A stretch of DNA of 64,000 bases from Acheta domesticus (Eukaryota > Arthropoda > Insecta > Orthoptera > Gryllidae): assembly GCA_031308135.1 (NCBI GenBank), contig JAHLJT010009436.1:162801681-162865680 (forward strand), given 5' to 3'. Below, one piece after another: positions 11,580 to 23,379 of the stretch; position 1 is the first letter of the stretch, and each line of letters opens with the position of its first letter. Both the position numbers and the translations under genes were made by a program. Under the pieces are notes generated by a model. The model was given only the letters and a program-made list of their open reading frames with translations. It did no database searches and was not told where the DNA came from.

Positions 11580-11838
11580 TTATTATTATTATTTTCCTCT
11601 ATATCACGACTAAAGATGTTACGTGTCGGCTGAAAATAAAATCTTGGTTACAACCAGCTACCTAAGGAGTAGATCTAGGGACTGTCGGTGCCTCTACAAT
11701 ACTTTGCGCAAAATGTGGGCTGTTGCAACTAAAGCGATTTCTTGCACTTCCCAGTCCTTTGAATTACCTGGGAGTTTAGACAAATTCTTATACAAATTTT
11801 GGGGAATAAATCCCAGAGCTCCGATTATTATTATTATT
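11580..11838 (-). pseudogene. C-terminal scrap of a LINE-type polyprotein with ATT-repeat tail
   Basis: Read from 11,838 down to a stop codon complementary to 11,694-11,696, the frame gives ALGFIPQNLYKNLSKLPGNS followed by TAHILRKVL. An 'IGALG.IPK.L...L..L ... ALL(G/V)TAHILRKVL' ending is one I associate with the extreme C-terminus of certain LINE-like polyproteins, although I cannot name the clade. Downstream, about 100 bp of 3' sequence ends in an AT-rich trinucleotide tail at 11,580-11,594, which would fit a 5'-truncated insertion with a microsatellite tail. Nothing upstream of this C-terminal piece is preserved; beyond 11,823 there is another TTA run. Confidence 0.5.
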
Positions 11839-11914
11839 TATCTTAATATTGTAAAGCTAATTTATACTATTTCATTACCAAAGAGAGAGACTTCAAAAGT
11901 GTGAAAAGTTCGTT

Positions 11915-12190
11915 TTAATTAGCATACGGAGAACGCTCGCCCCCTTGAGGGGAAACCATCAGCCGGTGATCACACCTGAGGGAGCGCTTGCGGAACGCAA
12001 TAGGGGACGTCACCTGACACGAGTGCAGGGCGGGCGGCCCTTTCCGTGGGCGCGTTGAGCGACGGAGAGGAGCCCCGAGTGCCCTCTCCGCGCCGGAAAC
12101 CCCGCCCCCCGCCACCGCCCCCCTCGCGGCCTGCAGGAGGGGGTTCACCCCCTCGCGGGGGTGTCTGCTCTCGCGGCGGCCTCGCACTCG
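11915..12190. other. CpG-rich island
   Basis: A dense CpG, G/C-rich stretch between AT-rich flanks, including a near-palindromic GGGGGTTCACCCCCTC at about 12.14 kb. A 121-codon minus-strand frame crosses it but has no recognised motif. It could be a promoter-type island or a repeat edge. Confidence 0.35.
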
Positions 12191-12216
12191 GCTTTTCTTT
12201 GTGTTACCGCCCAACG

Positions 12217-12256
12217 TATAGATAGAGGTTAGATAGATAGATAGAGGTATAGATAG
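12217..12256. repeat. Imperfect (GATA)n microsatellite
   Basis: GATAGA/TAGATAGATAG words occur in tandem with small interruptions. Confidence 0.85.
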
Positions 12257-12257
12257 T

Positions 12258-12646
12258 TGGCTATTTAAGTTAACCTCCATTATAAATTAAAAATATTGCA
12301 AAAATAAATAACCAAAACATAAATCTCAACAAATAATACTTAAAATAATTAAATTGATATTCCTGATTTATTATTCTTGGTTTCCTAGGATTTGACCCGC
12401 TGCGCTCCTGGGACAAGGTTTTCACTTCCGAGTGGATTTGTTTCGAATCGATATGGACCTCCAGAAACAGCACTTTGAACACATCAGTGTAATCTGAATC
12501 ATATTATTTACGTTAAATATAATATATTAATAATATGTAATATTATTACAGTAGTACTAACTAGTGACTACTCAAGAACCAGTAAAATTATCTCCTATTA
12601 AAAAACACAAGAAGTGAGGGGGTTCTTACAAGATTCAAAGAAGTCC
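12258..12646. other. Unassigned AT-rich DNA
   Basis: No gene or repeat was recognised between the GATA tract and the SINE target duplication. Confidence 0.4.
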
Positions 12647-12655
12647 AAATTCCAT

Positions 12656-13220
12656 GATTGATTATAATTGATTGTTAGTGATTTCGGACGTGTCAACTAA
12701 TGAGGTCATTAGTCCCGTAAGTGTGGTGCGTATTTTTCAACGGGAAGTAGCGGTGCTCTTCCCCCGCTTGATTGCGAGACACGGTGCCTACCGACCGTCG
12801 ACTAGAGGAAGTTTTCCCTACCAGGTATCTCTCACCAGCGAGGCACCGCCCCAGCCGGGACAAGCTATAAGCCCCCGACCGGTCTCTTGGGATGTGTGCA
12901 TGTGAAGTTTATCGTAATGTGTGTAAGGGGTGGGGAAAGGACAAAGGAGAGGAAGGAAAAATCGTGCGCGGTCCTTAGCCCGATTGTTAGGGTACTGCTC
13001 CGGCATTCGCGTGGGTGTTGATCGGAGAAACCACGGAAACCCACCGATTAGAGTAGCCGGCCGCTAGAATTGTCCTCCATACAGAACTCTACTGAATTCT
13101 ACCTAGCTGACAAGCGAGTTTCGAAAACCCTATCACCGTCGGGACCCAAACCTAGGACTTTCCGGACAGAGGCACTGCAGTGACATCAATTGATCTATTG
13201 AGCCACCTCTCCCGGTTAAA
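12656..13220 (-). mobile_element. Long tRNA-derived SINE (SINE-1), copy C
   Basis: On the minus strand the element starts near 13,220. Its head contains GGTGGCTCA, which resembles a pol III box A, and a degraded box B (GGTTTGGGTCCC). A ~490-bp body follows, then a tail with AATC/AATTATAATC units. The copies at 48.8 and 53.8 kb align over the full length: shared blocks include TTTCGA-(C/A)ACT, ATTCTAGCGGCCG in the others, TTCCGTGGTTTCTCC and CTTGTCCCGGCTGGGG. The element is flanked by the 9-bp direct repeat AAATTCCAT (12,647-12,655 and 13,221-13,229), which sets the boundaries. The tRNA-like head is too diverged to be a functional tRNA. It needs an outside LINE for mobility. Confidence 0.85.
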
Positions 13221-13229
13221 AAATTCCAT

Positions 13230-15478
13230 ATTTTGAGATGTTTCTCCAACTTCTACAACTGACGCTATCTGCTGGGTCATTCCTTTCGGCAACAGCCAAA
13301 CACATTGAAAGATAGTAAAAGGTGGGGAGAAATTTTAAATTCAAATACGCACGTTTACGGTATGAAGTTTTTTTGTCTGTCCTGAAAGATCTCGAATTTT
13401 GACTGGTTTGGTTCTTGTAAAAAACCGTTCAAGTATTTTAACAAAATATTGTTTACGAATACTCCAGTACGGTATACATTTTTTAGTACTACAGTTCTTT
13501 ACATACCAGGAATATCAATAGAGTTACTGTTCCTTAACGCAACGTGTGATTCGCAAATAATTTATAGCGGAAGGCCTCTTCATTCGAACCTTACTGTCGC
13601 ATAATGTCAGCTGTGTTGTAAGGAGTGACAAACAATATGGAAACTCAGTCGATACACACAGAATGAGAATAGATGGAATAGCCACATTAAATATTTGCAT
13701 TTATTAGTCAATATCAAAACAGCTTCATTGTTTTTCTGTATTTTCCCCCAGTTCCTGGGCATACCTTCACCACTGATACACTTTAGCTACTCGTTTCATT
13801 TCTTCTCATGTGACGGTGGATACGATAGTGACCCAATGATTAATTATTTGAATTAACAGAGCCTTCCTTATCTTACCTTCCTGGAGAAGAACTGAATATC
13901 AATGTCTAAAGTCAGGATTATCAATTTTCACGCAAGTGAAACAACGCATTGGTTTGCATTGGTACCTGTGCCAAGTTCTCTTTTAAGTCCCAACACTTGA
14001 TGTGTGATTGTTTTAATTGTGCGTAGAAACACAAGAAAAGCGACTTTCGGGTTCCTAAGATGTAGAATGTACCAAGTGTGCTAAGTCAAATTCATATTGA
14101 ATCAATACAAGAAAATATGGAGGTTCGTTACCGGAACGTAACTATTAGGAATACTAAAGATGAATATCGTTTAAAAGCATTTTAACGATGAGAGGGAGAC
14201 ATGTTTTTTTAATAAATGCATTTAGATAGTAGTCTGAAAAGTCGTTTACATCAAAAAGAGAAGCAACATAAAACTTGGCCAAATGTCACATTTTTCATAA
14301 CTCGCGCACACATACTAAAAGCCATTAAATACGTTCGTTAAGGGAAAATGGCCACTTTACTTATCATCTAATGTCTACTAACAATAGATAATTTTTTGTG
14401 AAAATAAACAAAACTTTTCCCCATTAAGCAACACTTCTCAAAATACCAGTTTCTTTCATGAACCCAACAGTTCTCACTGAATATTTGGTTCAGTGTATAT
14501 TTTTATTTCTTTCCCTTAAATCACAAGTCTCAAATATCCGAAAGAAATAATAATAATAACAATAATAATAAAATTGTCATTAATATAATAAATATGATAA
14601 TAATATTCATAATCATAATAATTATTATTATCATTATTTATGAATAGAAAATGAAAACTACCTTGGAATGGGTTCTTTAAATCATGGAAAGTGGATCCAA
14701 ACATAACGTGAAATTAATTCGGTATCATTTAATAATTTAGTAGTTAATGATCGGAATTCTTTAATTGAGAATATTCACTTGGGGCTTAGGACTTAATATC
14801 ACAGTGTTTTATCTTTAATATAACCCTTCTCTCTATAAATATATACATAATTTTCATTAGAGTCCTTACATTACCTTTATTTCTTTGCAACAACTTGACT
14901 CTTTGTAACAATTACCAGCCGAAAGATTTAACATTTAATTTTGATAATACCTCTGCATAGGTTTCATTGAAGCTATTTAATTATGCATTTTACAGTATTA
15001 CTCATTTTTAAATTAGTTGTTAACTCTCTAACGGTTCAATACAAATTCCAAAGGTTTACAAGCTCCGTTTTGCATCCTAGTAAACCTCGTGGCATGTGCA
15101 TTTTTGTGAGTACTATACGCAAACCCCACTATATTTCTTGAATTAGGTTTACTACAAACGTCAATCGTTGCAAATCTGTTGGTTCATTCAATCCACTCAA
15201 CCAACTACAATATTTTTTCGCAAAATACATGGCACATTAAAAAGGGAGTTGAGAAATATTAAAGATCGTGTACCTCAGCCGACGTTAATCTCAGTAAACA
15301 AACCTTTTTTTCTTTCACACAACTGCCCTCATTCCATCCGCCGCCAAATTGATTTCAGCCCTTAATTAATTGCCTCTTGTTATCGAACAGTGTAATGTTA
15401 TCAAATAAAAGCTTGCGCCGTCCCCGTGACGAATATACTGAGGCCGATACTTCACTGCGGCGTGTGTTCGTGTTGCAG
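13230..15478. other. Unassigned AT-rich DNA
   Basis: No coding region was recognised. An A/T-only irregular AAT/ATA-rich patch lies at 14.54-14.65 kb. A short patch with TCAGCC/ATCTCAG words occurs at about 15.27 kb, just before the C-rich block. Confidence 0.4.
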
Positions 15479-16280
15479 CTGCCCGCACAACGGGCTCCCC
15501 TTCGCTGCTCCCGCCGCCTCCCTCGCCGCCATCGATGCCGCTGCCCCACCACTGGCCCCCGCCCCCCTCCAGCCATCCCCGTCTGCCGTCTCCACCGCTG
15601 CCCGTTGCCATAACTGCTGATAACCCCGCCACCTCTGACACCAGTACCTCCTACCATTACACTCTGACGTCGTCCCCGTGCCCCCAGCCGCCGACAAAGT
15701 ACCCCCCTCCCCCAGCTGACCCCTCCTCCGCCCACACACAGCTTCCGCTATCCCCACCATCACCTCTGCTCTCGCCTTTGCTTCTCCCGATGCCGTCTCC
15801 TCCAACTGCCACATCACCTCTACCCACCTGAGCTTCTGCCATCGTTCCCGCCCCTCGGGTCATCTACTTCCGGCCCCTGCTTCTGCGCCCGTCCGGTGCC
15901 GACATCCCCTCCTCCCCCACACTATTTTCTCTCTCCCGCCCTGAAGGTCCCCATGCTTTCGCTTCCATTACCATCCCCCTTTCCAGTAATATATTCCACG
16001 CCGCCCGCCAGTGCCTCCATCCGATCTACCGTATCCTACCGATCCACCGCGATCTACGTGCCCCCCCCTCTCTACTCTTCCCCTCGTCCCCTTCAACCCC
16101 TCCATCCCGTCTCCCGCCACCGCCACTTTCATTGCAACCACAGCCACGGCCTACGTCACCGCCACCATCTCTGCCGTCGCGTTCGCCATCACCACCACCT
16201 CTGGCTCCGTGGCTTCCTCCGTCGCCGAAACGCCGTTATCTGGCCGCCAATTTATGCCACAATCGCGATCGCGCGCCCGC
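15479..16280. repeat. C-rich low-complexity block
   Basis: The plus strand is strongly enriched in CC/CT/CAC words, with simple-sequence GCCACCGCCA motifs. Long open frames exist in five frames at once (for example 133, 130 and 126 codons), producing Pro/Ser/Thr-rich or Gly/Arg-rich strings with no motif, so they are compositional artefacts. It resembles the 4.8-6.5 kb block and those at 53.3 and 54.4 kb. Confidence 0.6.
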
Positions 16281-18447
16281 GCGCCGACCGGAAGTAAATA
16301 AAGTACGAATGTTCCGGGCCCAGCGCTCCTGCTGGGGCACGGAGGCTGTCGGTAGCGTGCACTGGGCACGTGAGTGTAGGGTGGGACGTGCTATGGGGGG
16401 GGGGGGCGACCCAGGGCCTTGCAACTCTCCATCAAAGCCCGGAACAAAGCTTGAGGGTGCTACCGTAGGAGGCGTCGGGTACAGCTGCAGGTTAGGCTTG
16501 CCAACGTCCGCACATAAACATTGACTAATTTGTGACAAATAGGAAAAGTGTCTTCTAAATATTCAATTATTCATAACATGTATAAGAAACAGCCGAAGAA
16601 AACGCGAACAACGACGCTACCTTTTGTATCATTACGCTTCTCGCAAACCTACGCAGCAGCCACGCAAGTTTGAAGTACCGGTGGCAGCAGTTCGTGTTTA
16701 GTTCCTGTAAGAAGGTGATGGAGCAGAGCGCACCATTGTAATTGTGTCCACTACGTTCTATGGAAGTTAAAAGCCCTTGGGGCGATGTTTGTTGGTATGC
16801 GATTTTTCTGTGTTTATGAGAGTTGAAAAGTATTGCTGGGTGAAATAATAAGATGTTAGTAACATTAAAAATAGTCAACATTGGTATCTTATTGGTATGG
16901 TTAAAATTGTAAAAATAAAATTAATAATGCATTTATCGTATTCGTAATTGAAAAGGCCGAGTGCCACAAAAGTTTCCCCTCATAGGTTTGTGAGTTTGTG
17001 TTGATCTCTTCACGTTTTAATGTCATCCTACCTCATACATTTTATTTTCTTAACTTGTAACTATGTACTTTCCACAGTTTATGAAAGACCATTTTGGTAG
17101 CAACATTTCTGGGTTCTCGAAGAATTGTGATATGATGACTTATTCGTGATGAATAAATGAGGTATACTTAATAATAATATTTCTCAAATTTGCTAAACCT
17201 TTCGCAGCAATTTACCACTCTGAATGACTAAATCCGAAATTCTTGTTAAATATTTTATGAGATCGGAAAATGTTCAAGCTAGCTCAGAAAAGGAAGTAAA
17301 TAAAAAAGAAATGCTAGCTTAGGAAACTCAAAAAATAGCATGTATTGTTCAAAGAGGTCATCTTCGTACACCGGCAAGGTATGGAATCAAACTGCTAAAT
17401 CTCCATTGTGATTTTTCAGTATATTGAAACAAACACACATCTACTTTTATATTTAGCTTGTTGGAATGCATCATAACAAATGGATTACGTATCCTCTTTC
17501 AGTCCTCGTGACATGGACCTGAGAACTTAGTGGAGAAGAAAGGCGTAGCCAGTACATGAGCGGGGAAGGCTGCCAAAACAATTCACATACTGTAATTCCC
17601 GTACAAGACATTTCGAGTACTGTTTAAGTCGTATAAAGGTTATTTTCTATAAAATATATTTGACCGACTGTTCACTCGCATCCACCACAATTGGTTTGAC
17701 GTTTGGACAAGACCAACATCGTTTCTGATATGCTGGAGTTCTACTCTATAAACTAATTTATATAAAACTTTCCCCAAACTATATAGATCTAGAAATAATA
17801 CATGCATAAAATTTGTTGTGCATAAATTTAATTTATACATGCATAAAATTTAATTTACAAGTAAATTGGAATGATATGGTAATATAAATATATTCACAGA
17901 CGTTGTACATATATTCCAACAGAATATTTATTTTGGCAAGAATTATAAAATTAAAGTGTGAACGCAAGTTCTCAGATGAGTCAAAAATTGGTTGGTCGAT
18001 GTCAATGGTACAAAATTATCTACGAGAAAAAATGAAACAAACTTGATATTACTTCACATTCCACAATATAGTACACATTTGTATAATTTTTCTTTTTACC
18101 ATCATGATATCTATTGCAGTTTCCTTCTCCATCATTGTCTAAATAAATAAACAAAAAGAAAAAGGAAAGAAATTCCGTATATGTTCAGTCATTAGCAGAA
18201 TGCCCACTACCACAATAAAATTAGCTAGCTTGTTAGGAGGTAAGAAGCAATGGACACAGAAACGAAGCGTGTGAATGTGTCACGGGTGAAGAGCATTATG
18301 ACATGAAAAAACAACAAAAGAATAATATTTTATATATTCCAAATATATCATAAAGAGAATAAAAAATGAGGAAAAGTCACAATGTTTGAAGGAAAACACT
18401 TAAAACCTGAATTTAGTATTCAATAAACAACTGATGTAGGTGTCATT
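16281..18447. other. Unassigned DNA
   Basis: Contains a 12-base G-run at about 16,397-16,408 and otherwise AT-rich sequence. ATACATGCATAAAATTTAATTTA-like words recur around 17.80-17.85 kb. No gene was supported. Confidence 0.4.
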
Positions 18448-18745
18448 TTGACCCCTGCCGCCGTTCTAGTGTTAAGCCAATTGCCACGGCACCACTGCGA
18501 AGTCCTCAGCGCGCGGGCCATTGCTAATCAAGGGGTCAGCGGGCGAGCCCTGCGGAACGCCCTCTGTTGCCGCCCCACCCCCTCCCCACCGCTACCTGCA
18601 ATCAAGACGTGGCACCCACTCGCCGCAATTAGCGGTGCGTTAGCGGACGAATTCCAGGATCGGCCACGGGTGGCGAGTCCCGGAAACTCAGCGAGAGGAA
18701 AAGGGGGGGGGGAGACGCGCGCTGACCCACTTCCACAACACACTT
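18448..18745. other. CpG-rich island
   Basis: A G/C-rich, CpG-rich stretch between AT-rich flanks. It has open frames of 122 codons (plus) and 71 codons (minus) without recognised motifs. It may be a regulatory island or an unrecognised repeat. Confidence 0.3.
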
Positions 18746-19567
18746 ATTCAGAGGTGCTTCCGTCGGAGGGAAACTCGTTGTTAAGGATTTTCCCCTTTGT
18801 AAGTTTCATTTTTTGAGTTGGAAGCTTATTTAGAAACGTGCATATTTTGCACGGGTTAGCTTGTAAGTAGAGTTCGAAAGCTCGGTCATTTATTTTATCA
18901 AAAATAGGCTGGCAAAATGGCATTTATTTTTACTAAAATATGAATACAAAAAGGCATTTATTATGTCTAAAGGTTGCAAAAAAGTTTTAAACAATACAAA
19001 ATTACATTTAAAACAAATTAATGTAAAATGGCATTTTGCCCGACTTCCTGGCTCTGCTTATAAGTTACTCTGACGAGAGTATCTGAAATACAGCTGTTCT
19101 TCATGTTTCAACTGTGTTACCTGACAATAACGGAAAAGTACTGATTCCCGATATCTCAAAACTTATTCCCGATATCTTGTGAAGATAATTGGAATGTGTA
19201 TGCACTCAATAAAAAAAAGGTTTATCCGGAGGGACAAGGCGGATTGCGATCATGAATGGCAGGAAGTTAGTTGGCACCTCACAAAACCAATTATTACACC
19301 TTCTTTGTCAAACCAACATTTATTCCAGTACTCGCCCTCAGAAGCTCTACGTTGATATGGTTTCGGGACGCCAAGTTGGCGGACTGACGCCACTAGGGTC
19401 GCGTAGTGGAGTTGTGTAGTCCAACCCTTTATAGGATTGTGGTTCTCTCCACGACCACATCTGTTCGGCCATTTTTTGCTGAACTAAACCAAGCAATTTT
19501 CATCCTTGCTGCTAATTTCACATTGTACAGTCTTTTTCACTGTAATGCGATTGTTGCAGATAGTGCG
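18746..19567. other. Unassigned DNA upstream of the Penelope-like element
   Basis: AT-rich, with several GGCATTTATT words between 18.92 and 19.04 kb. The open frame starting at 19,406 extends into the Penelope coding region, but its first ~54 codons show no Penelope similarity and are probably flanking DNA read through by chance. Confidence 0.4.
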
Positions 19568-20437
19568 AATGTACAGTTTACCACAGAACTACAAAACGAA
19601 GACAAATCTATCAATTTTTTAGACCTGAGTATCAGCATATCGGGAAACAAACATACTTTCAATATTTTCAGAAAATCAACACACACAGACACTGTCATCC
19701 ACAACTCTTCACAACATCCTATTCAACACAAACACGCCGCCTTCCACTACATGATACACAGATTACTAAGCCTGCCTCTGACACAATCTCATTTTCTGGA
19801 AGAACTTAACACTATACAACATATTGCTAGATCAAACGGCTACGACACAGAACTCATCAACAACATACTACGCCGCAAAACACACAAACAGAAACTGAAA
19901 ATGTACACTTCACTCTCTGCAGTAGCACAAACACCAGATAAGTACACTTGCTTACCTTATTTTGGCAAACTTTCAGAAAAAGTCGCACACAATATACGCA
20001 AAGCCGGTATCAAAGTTTCTTTCAAATCACAAAACTCACTCAGAAAAATGCTATCCTCTAAAACACACACAGATCTTTTAGAAAAAAGCGGCGTCTACTC
20101 ATTACATTGCCACGACTGCGAAGCCAAATACATTGGTCAAACAGGCAGAACTTTCAACACAAGAATAAAAGAACACATACACGCTTGGAAACACAACTCC
20201 TGTAAATCTCACTTTGCCAATCACCTCCTTCAGACAGGCCACACGTTCGATCCACATACAGATATTCATATACTGGAAATAGAAAATCATTATCACACCA
20301 GATTAACTTTAGAAAACCTCCACATCCATTTACATGACAACCTTCTGAATGAAAATATAAACCATAATCCCTCCTCTCTACTGAAATTATTATTAGACAC
20401 CACCCTCACACCGCACTCCTCCGGGGCGGCGCAATAG
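19568..20437 (+). pseudogene. Penelope-like polyprotein, C-terminal RT/linker and GIY-YIG endonuclease
   Basis: The open frame from 19,406 is 343 codons; roughly residues 55-343 belong to the element. NVQFTTELQNEDKSINFLDL (about residues 55-74) is the segment that follows the RT palm in Penelope elements ('...FT.E...NNSINFLDL'). The linker contains NGYD, ILRRK and YFGKLSEKVA. The endonuclease follows: GVY at about residue 230, CHDC, KYIGQTGRTFNTRIKEH (the YIG half with the conserved Arg) and SHFANHLLQTGH. In this family the RT copies the RNA and the GIY-YIG domain nicks the target. No internal stop is seen, so the retained part decayed little, but without RT motifs A-C it cannot act alone. 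The upstream 54 codons are unlikely to be part of the protein. Confidence 0.85.
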
Positions 20438-20822
20438 ACAGGACACCGCACCCAGGCCATTAACCCTCCTCTCCTCCACCACCCCACAGCCCGGTACTTA
20501 AGCCGCTTGGCCCACCCAAACCCGCGTAGTCGTTTCGTGGCTTCCAGACAGCAGGTAAGGAACAGATCAACTTACATTTCATGTTTCTGTTACAAAAATG
20601 TTTTTTCTCAAGTTCTATTCAATTTCATCCACTTTCTTACGCAGATTTAAATTCCTGTTATATAACAAATTTATTTTCCTTTGTTTTCATTTCACATAAT
20701 GTTAGTTCTGTTTTTTTAAATTACTAGTAATCCGCCATTCCTAATGTTAATCTCTTGTTTTATTGTTATCTCTTGCTTTTAATTGTTTAATTAATTGTTT
20801 GCTATTTTCTTGTACTAGATAA

Positions 20823-20860
20823 CTGATGATGATAGCTAAGCCATCGAAAGCTGCTCTTGT
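20823..20860 (+). ncRNA. Hammerhead-like ribozyme motif of the Penelope-like element
   Basis: CTGATGA (20,823-20,829), then a stem II of GATAGC (20,831-20,836) and GCCATC (20,840-20,845) with a TAA loop and one A-C mismatch, then GAAA (20,846-20,849). Hammerhead motifs with this box order are known in the terminal repeats of Penelope-like elements. One unpaired T separates the CUGAUGA box from stem II, and the stem III/cleavage side (GCTGCTCTTGTAA) is weak, so activity is doubtful. The position, just before the AATAAA of a recognised Penelope copy, supports the call. Confidence 0.5.
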
Positions 20861-20870
20861 AATAAAAAAC

Positions 20871-21540
20871 ATTGTTGGCAATGACAACACCTGTGATAAT
20901 TTAATTTTAAATGCCAACGACATTTCACCACTAAACCAACAAATTATTAAACTAGTGGTGCTACAACAGCACTTACTTTCCCGTATTAGAGGGAACGGCT
21001 ATATAGTACTGAAATATTGCACTTTGTGCGCTACTAACATCTTAGCTTACAACTCACTGTTTCCATTGCAGTGTTGTCAGAACTGTGTGAATTCTACAAC
21101 TGCACAAAATTTAATACAAACGTTTTGTAAACCTATATTGGAAAAAGAACCCTGATAACCTGGACAATATAGAAATGCATTCCATAGGGCCATGATTAGA
21201 GAAGAGTATTTTAAAACCATGCAACAAATTCTCTACTCACTACAAATGCTACAGCATTTGGTGCGAAAACTGAATATTTTCATGCAAATATCAACATAAA
21301 TTAGACAATTATAACTCCTTTTCATACAGCTCCTTCAGGTCACAACAATGATACGTAATTCACAGAAATTCGCGAGCGCAAAGTGAATTCCATTGTTGCA
21401 GACCATGCATTGTCGATATTCTGAGAGCTATTAATTCTTTTTACTTAATTCAAATATTTCAAAATAAACTATTTATAAAATATTAATGTGTAAGTGTATA
21501 ACAAAAGTTCTAATGTAAGAAACGAAGAAAGAAATAATAT
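20871..21540. other. Unassigned DNA
   Basis: A 109-codon frame at 20,826-21,155 begins inside the Penelope 3' end and has no recognised motif. The rest is AT-rich, with GAATTC-type words near 21.36 kb. Confidence 0.35.
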
Positions 21541-23174
21541 ACAAAATTGCCCATTCTAATTTACGACGCACCCAGCTGTCCGAAGCGCTGTAAATTTACA
21601 GCGGGCTATTATGTTTGTCACAAAATTATAGAAAAGCTACTCGTATTTTGAAAAAATTAAGCATGACCTTATTTGAAGATGTGGTTTTGATAAATACATG
21701 TAATTCAGAAACAAATGTATTTTTAAAATTTTAGTTGTGAGAATACGACGAAAGCGAAGCGCAGTCAATTCCGAGCGGACTTTCGTTTGTCAGGAAATTA
21801 TAGAAAAAACAACTCATATTTTCAAAAAATTCAACACGACCTTATTTGAATGGCACAGACTTTCCCGTATTAGTTTTCTATTTTCCTGGGTCTTCGCTAG
21901 CTATTCGGAAATGCCACATATTCTTTCTTGCCAGCTACCATCTATCATCGCCAAAAGTATATTTTTTTGTCATTTTCTTAATTTTTCGGTTTCCTATTGG
22001 TAGAACAGAAACATTAATTTTAGAATATTAAAGAACACAAAAACCTAGCCGTAAATGGCAATTTTCTTTAAAAAATTATGTGCCGTTTAAGAGAAAATGA
22101 CGTTTTAGCACTACTAAAAATGCGAAATTTGAAGCTCATTTTCACAGAAAATTTTTGAGTTTTCAAAATACTTTATTTGAAGTCATTTGAAGCACTTACA
22201 CTCACAAATATAATCATCTTTACAAATTGCGGATAATGTGCATATTAAAGATGTGAGAGATCTTTCAAAAAATTTACATTTATATAATTTTTGAAAAAAT
22301 AAAAAAAACTCAAAATAAACTTCACGCTATACTAATGAGTGTAATTAGCACTATCCGTTACAAAAGTTTCAAGAAAAAAATTGCAGCCATATACGAGAAA
22401 ATGACGTTTGAGCATTTCTGAAAATGCCGAAATTTGAGCTACTTTTCACAGAAAACGGTAGTGTTTTCGAGAAACTTTACTTGACATTATTTAAAGCATA
22501 TATACTCGTAAATGTAATAATGTAAAAAAATAGCCGATAATGTAAATATTAACGACGTGAGAGACAAGTAAAAAAATTTACATTTTTGTAATTTTTGAAA
22601 AAACCAACCGATAGACCAAAATGGCTTTTATGTCATTGATAGAGTACATTTACCACTATCCCTACCAAAAGTTTAAAGAAAAAATTTGGAGCCGTTTTTG
22701 AGAAAATTTTGTTTTTGTAATTTTTTAAAATTGCACATATTGCACGCAATATTGCACGAAAACTACCAAAATTGTGAAAAACATTTACATGACCTTTATT
22801 AAAGAACTCAATATGCAGAACAAATTTTATTTGAAGAAAAAATCTCTATCTTCAATTTTGTAGTTGAAGAAAGACGCCTAAAAAAAATCGAACTTTCACA
22901 ATTTTCGAAAATTCAGAGCTGTACGTGAAAATCGGACCTATGCCATGTTAAAAAGTGTATTTTCCCCTATTCATACAAGAAATTTAAAGAAAAAATTTGG
23001 AGCCGTTTTTGAGAAAATGTTGAAAATCGCCGGGGGGCTTCATATAAAGTACCCCCAAATTTTAAAGAATCTTTTTCAAAATCACAAAGCTTTGACTAGA
23101 ATCAGATCGACTGGGGAATATCAATTTTGAAGAAAATCGGCCGAACGGTTTAGGCGCTAGCGTTGACCACACAC

Positions 23175-23197
23175 GGACAGACGGACAGACGGACGGA
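23175..23197. repeat. (GGACAGAC)n-type short array
   Basis: GGACAGACGGACAGACGGAC lies inside HPR copy 1. The equivalent place in copy 4 (minus strand, about 60.62 kb) carries TCCGTCCGTCC, so the array is an ancestral part of the family. Confidence 0.8.
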
Positions 23198-23379
23198 ATG
23201 CCGTCAATCGATTTTTAAGTATAAAGAAGCAACAAATCATGGGTTTTGACCACACCACGAGATAGAGGATTTTTTTTTCTTGATTTAGCAATTGGTTTTA
23301 TCCATTTATTCGTTTTCACGGCCCGGCAATTAATTTTGTTCCGCCGAAAATTGGCCATTTTTTCGCTCAGCATTACATA

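Larger units (their letters stand above)
19568..20866 (+). mobile_element. 5'-truncated Penelope-like element
   Basis: The element keeps the end of the reverse transcriptase region, the linker, a complete-looking GIY-YIG endonuclease domain and about 430 bp of 3' sequence ending in a hammerhead-like motif and AATAAA (20,861-20,866). The left boundary is where similarity to the family begins (NVQFTTELQ); everything upstream, including the RT catalytic motifs, is missing. A possible short flanking repeat (ATTGTTG at 19,550-19,556 and 20,871-20,877) exists but is too short to be certain. Confidence 0.8.

Noticed and set aside
15355..16538. Cluster of overlapping frames of 91-133 codons on both strands
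   Set aside because: All arise from the C-rich block; no conserved motif and no single preferred frame.
19406..19567. N-terminal 54 codons of the Penelope-containing frame
   Set aside because: No family similarity; the frame happens to be open in the flanking DNA, so the annotated relic starts at 19,568.
23175..23197. CRISPR-like or telomere-like array (GGACAGAC units)
   Set aside because: Units are only 4-8 bp without spacers and lie inside an interspersed repeat; no TTAGG telomere repeats are present.
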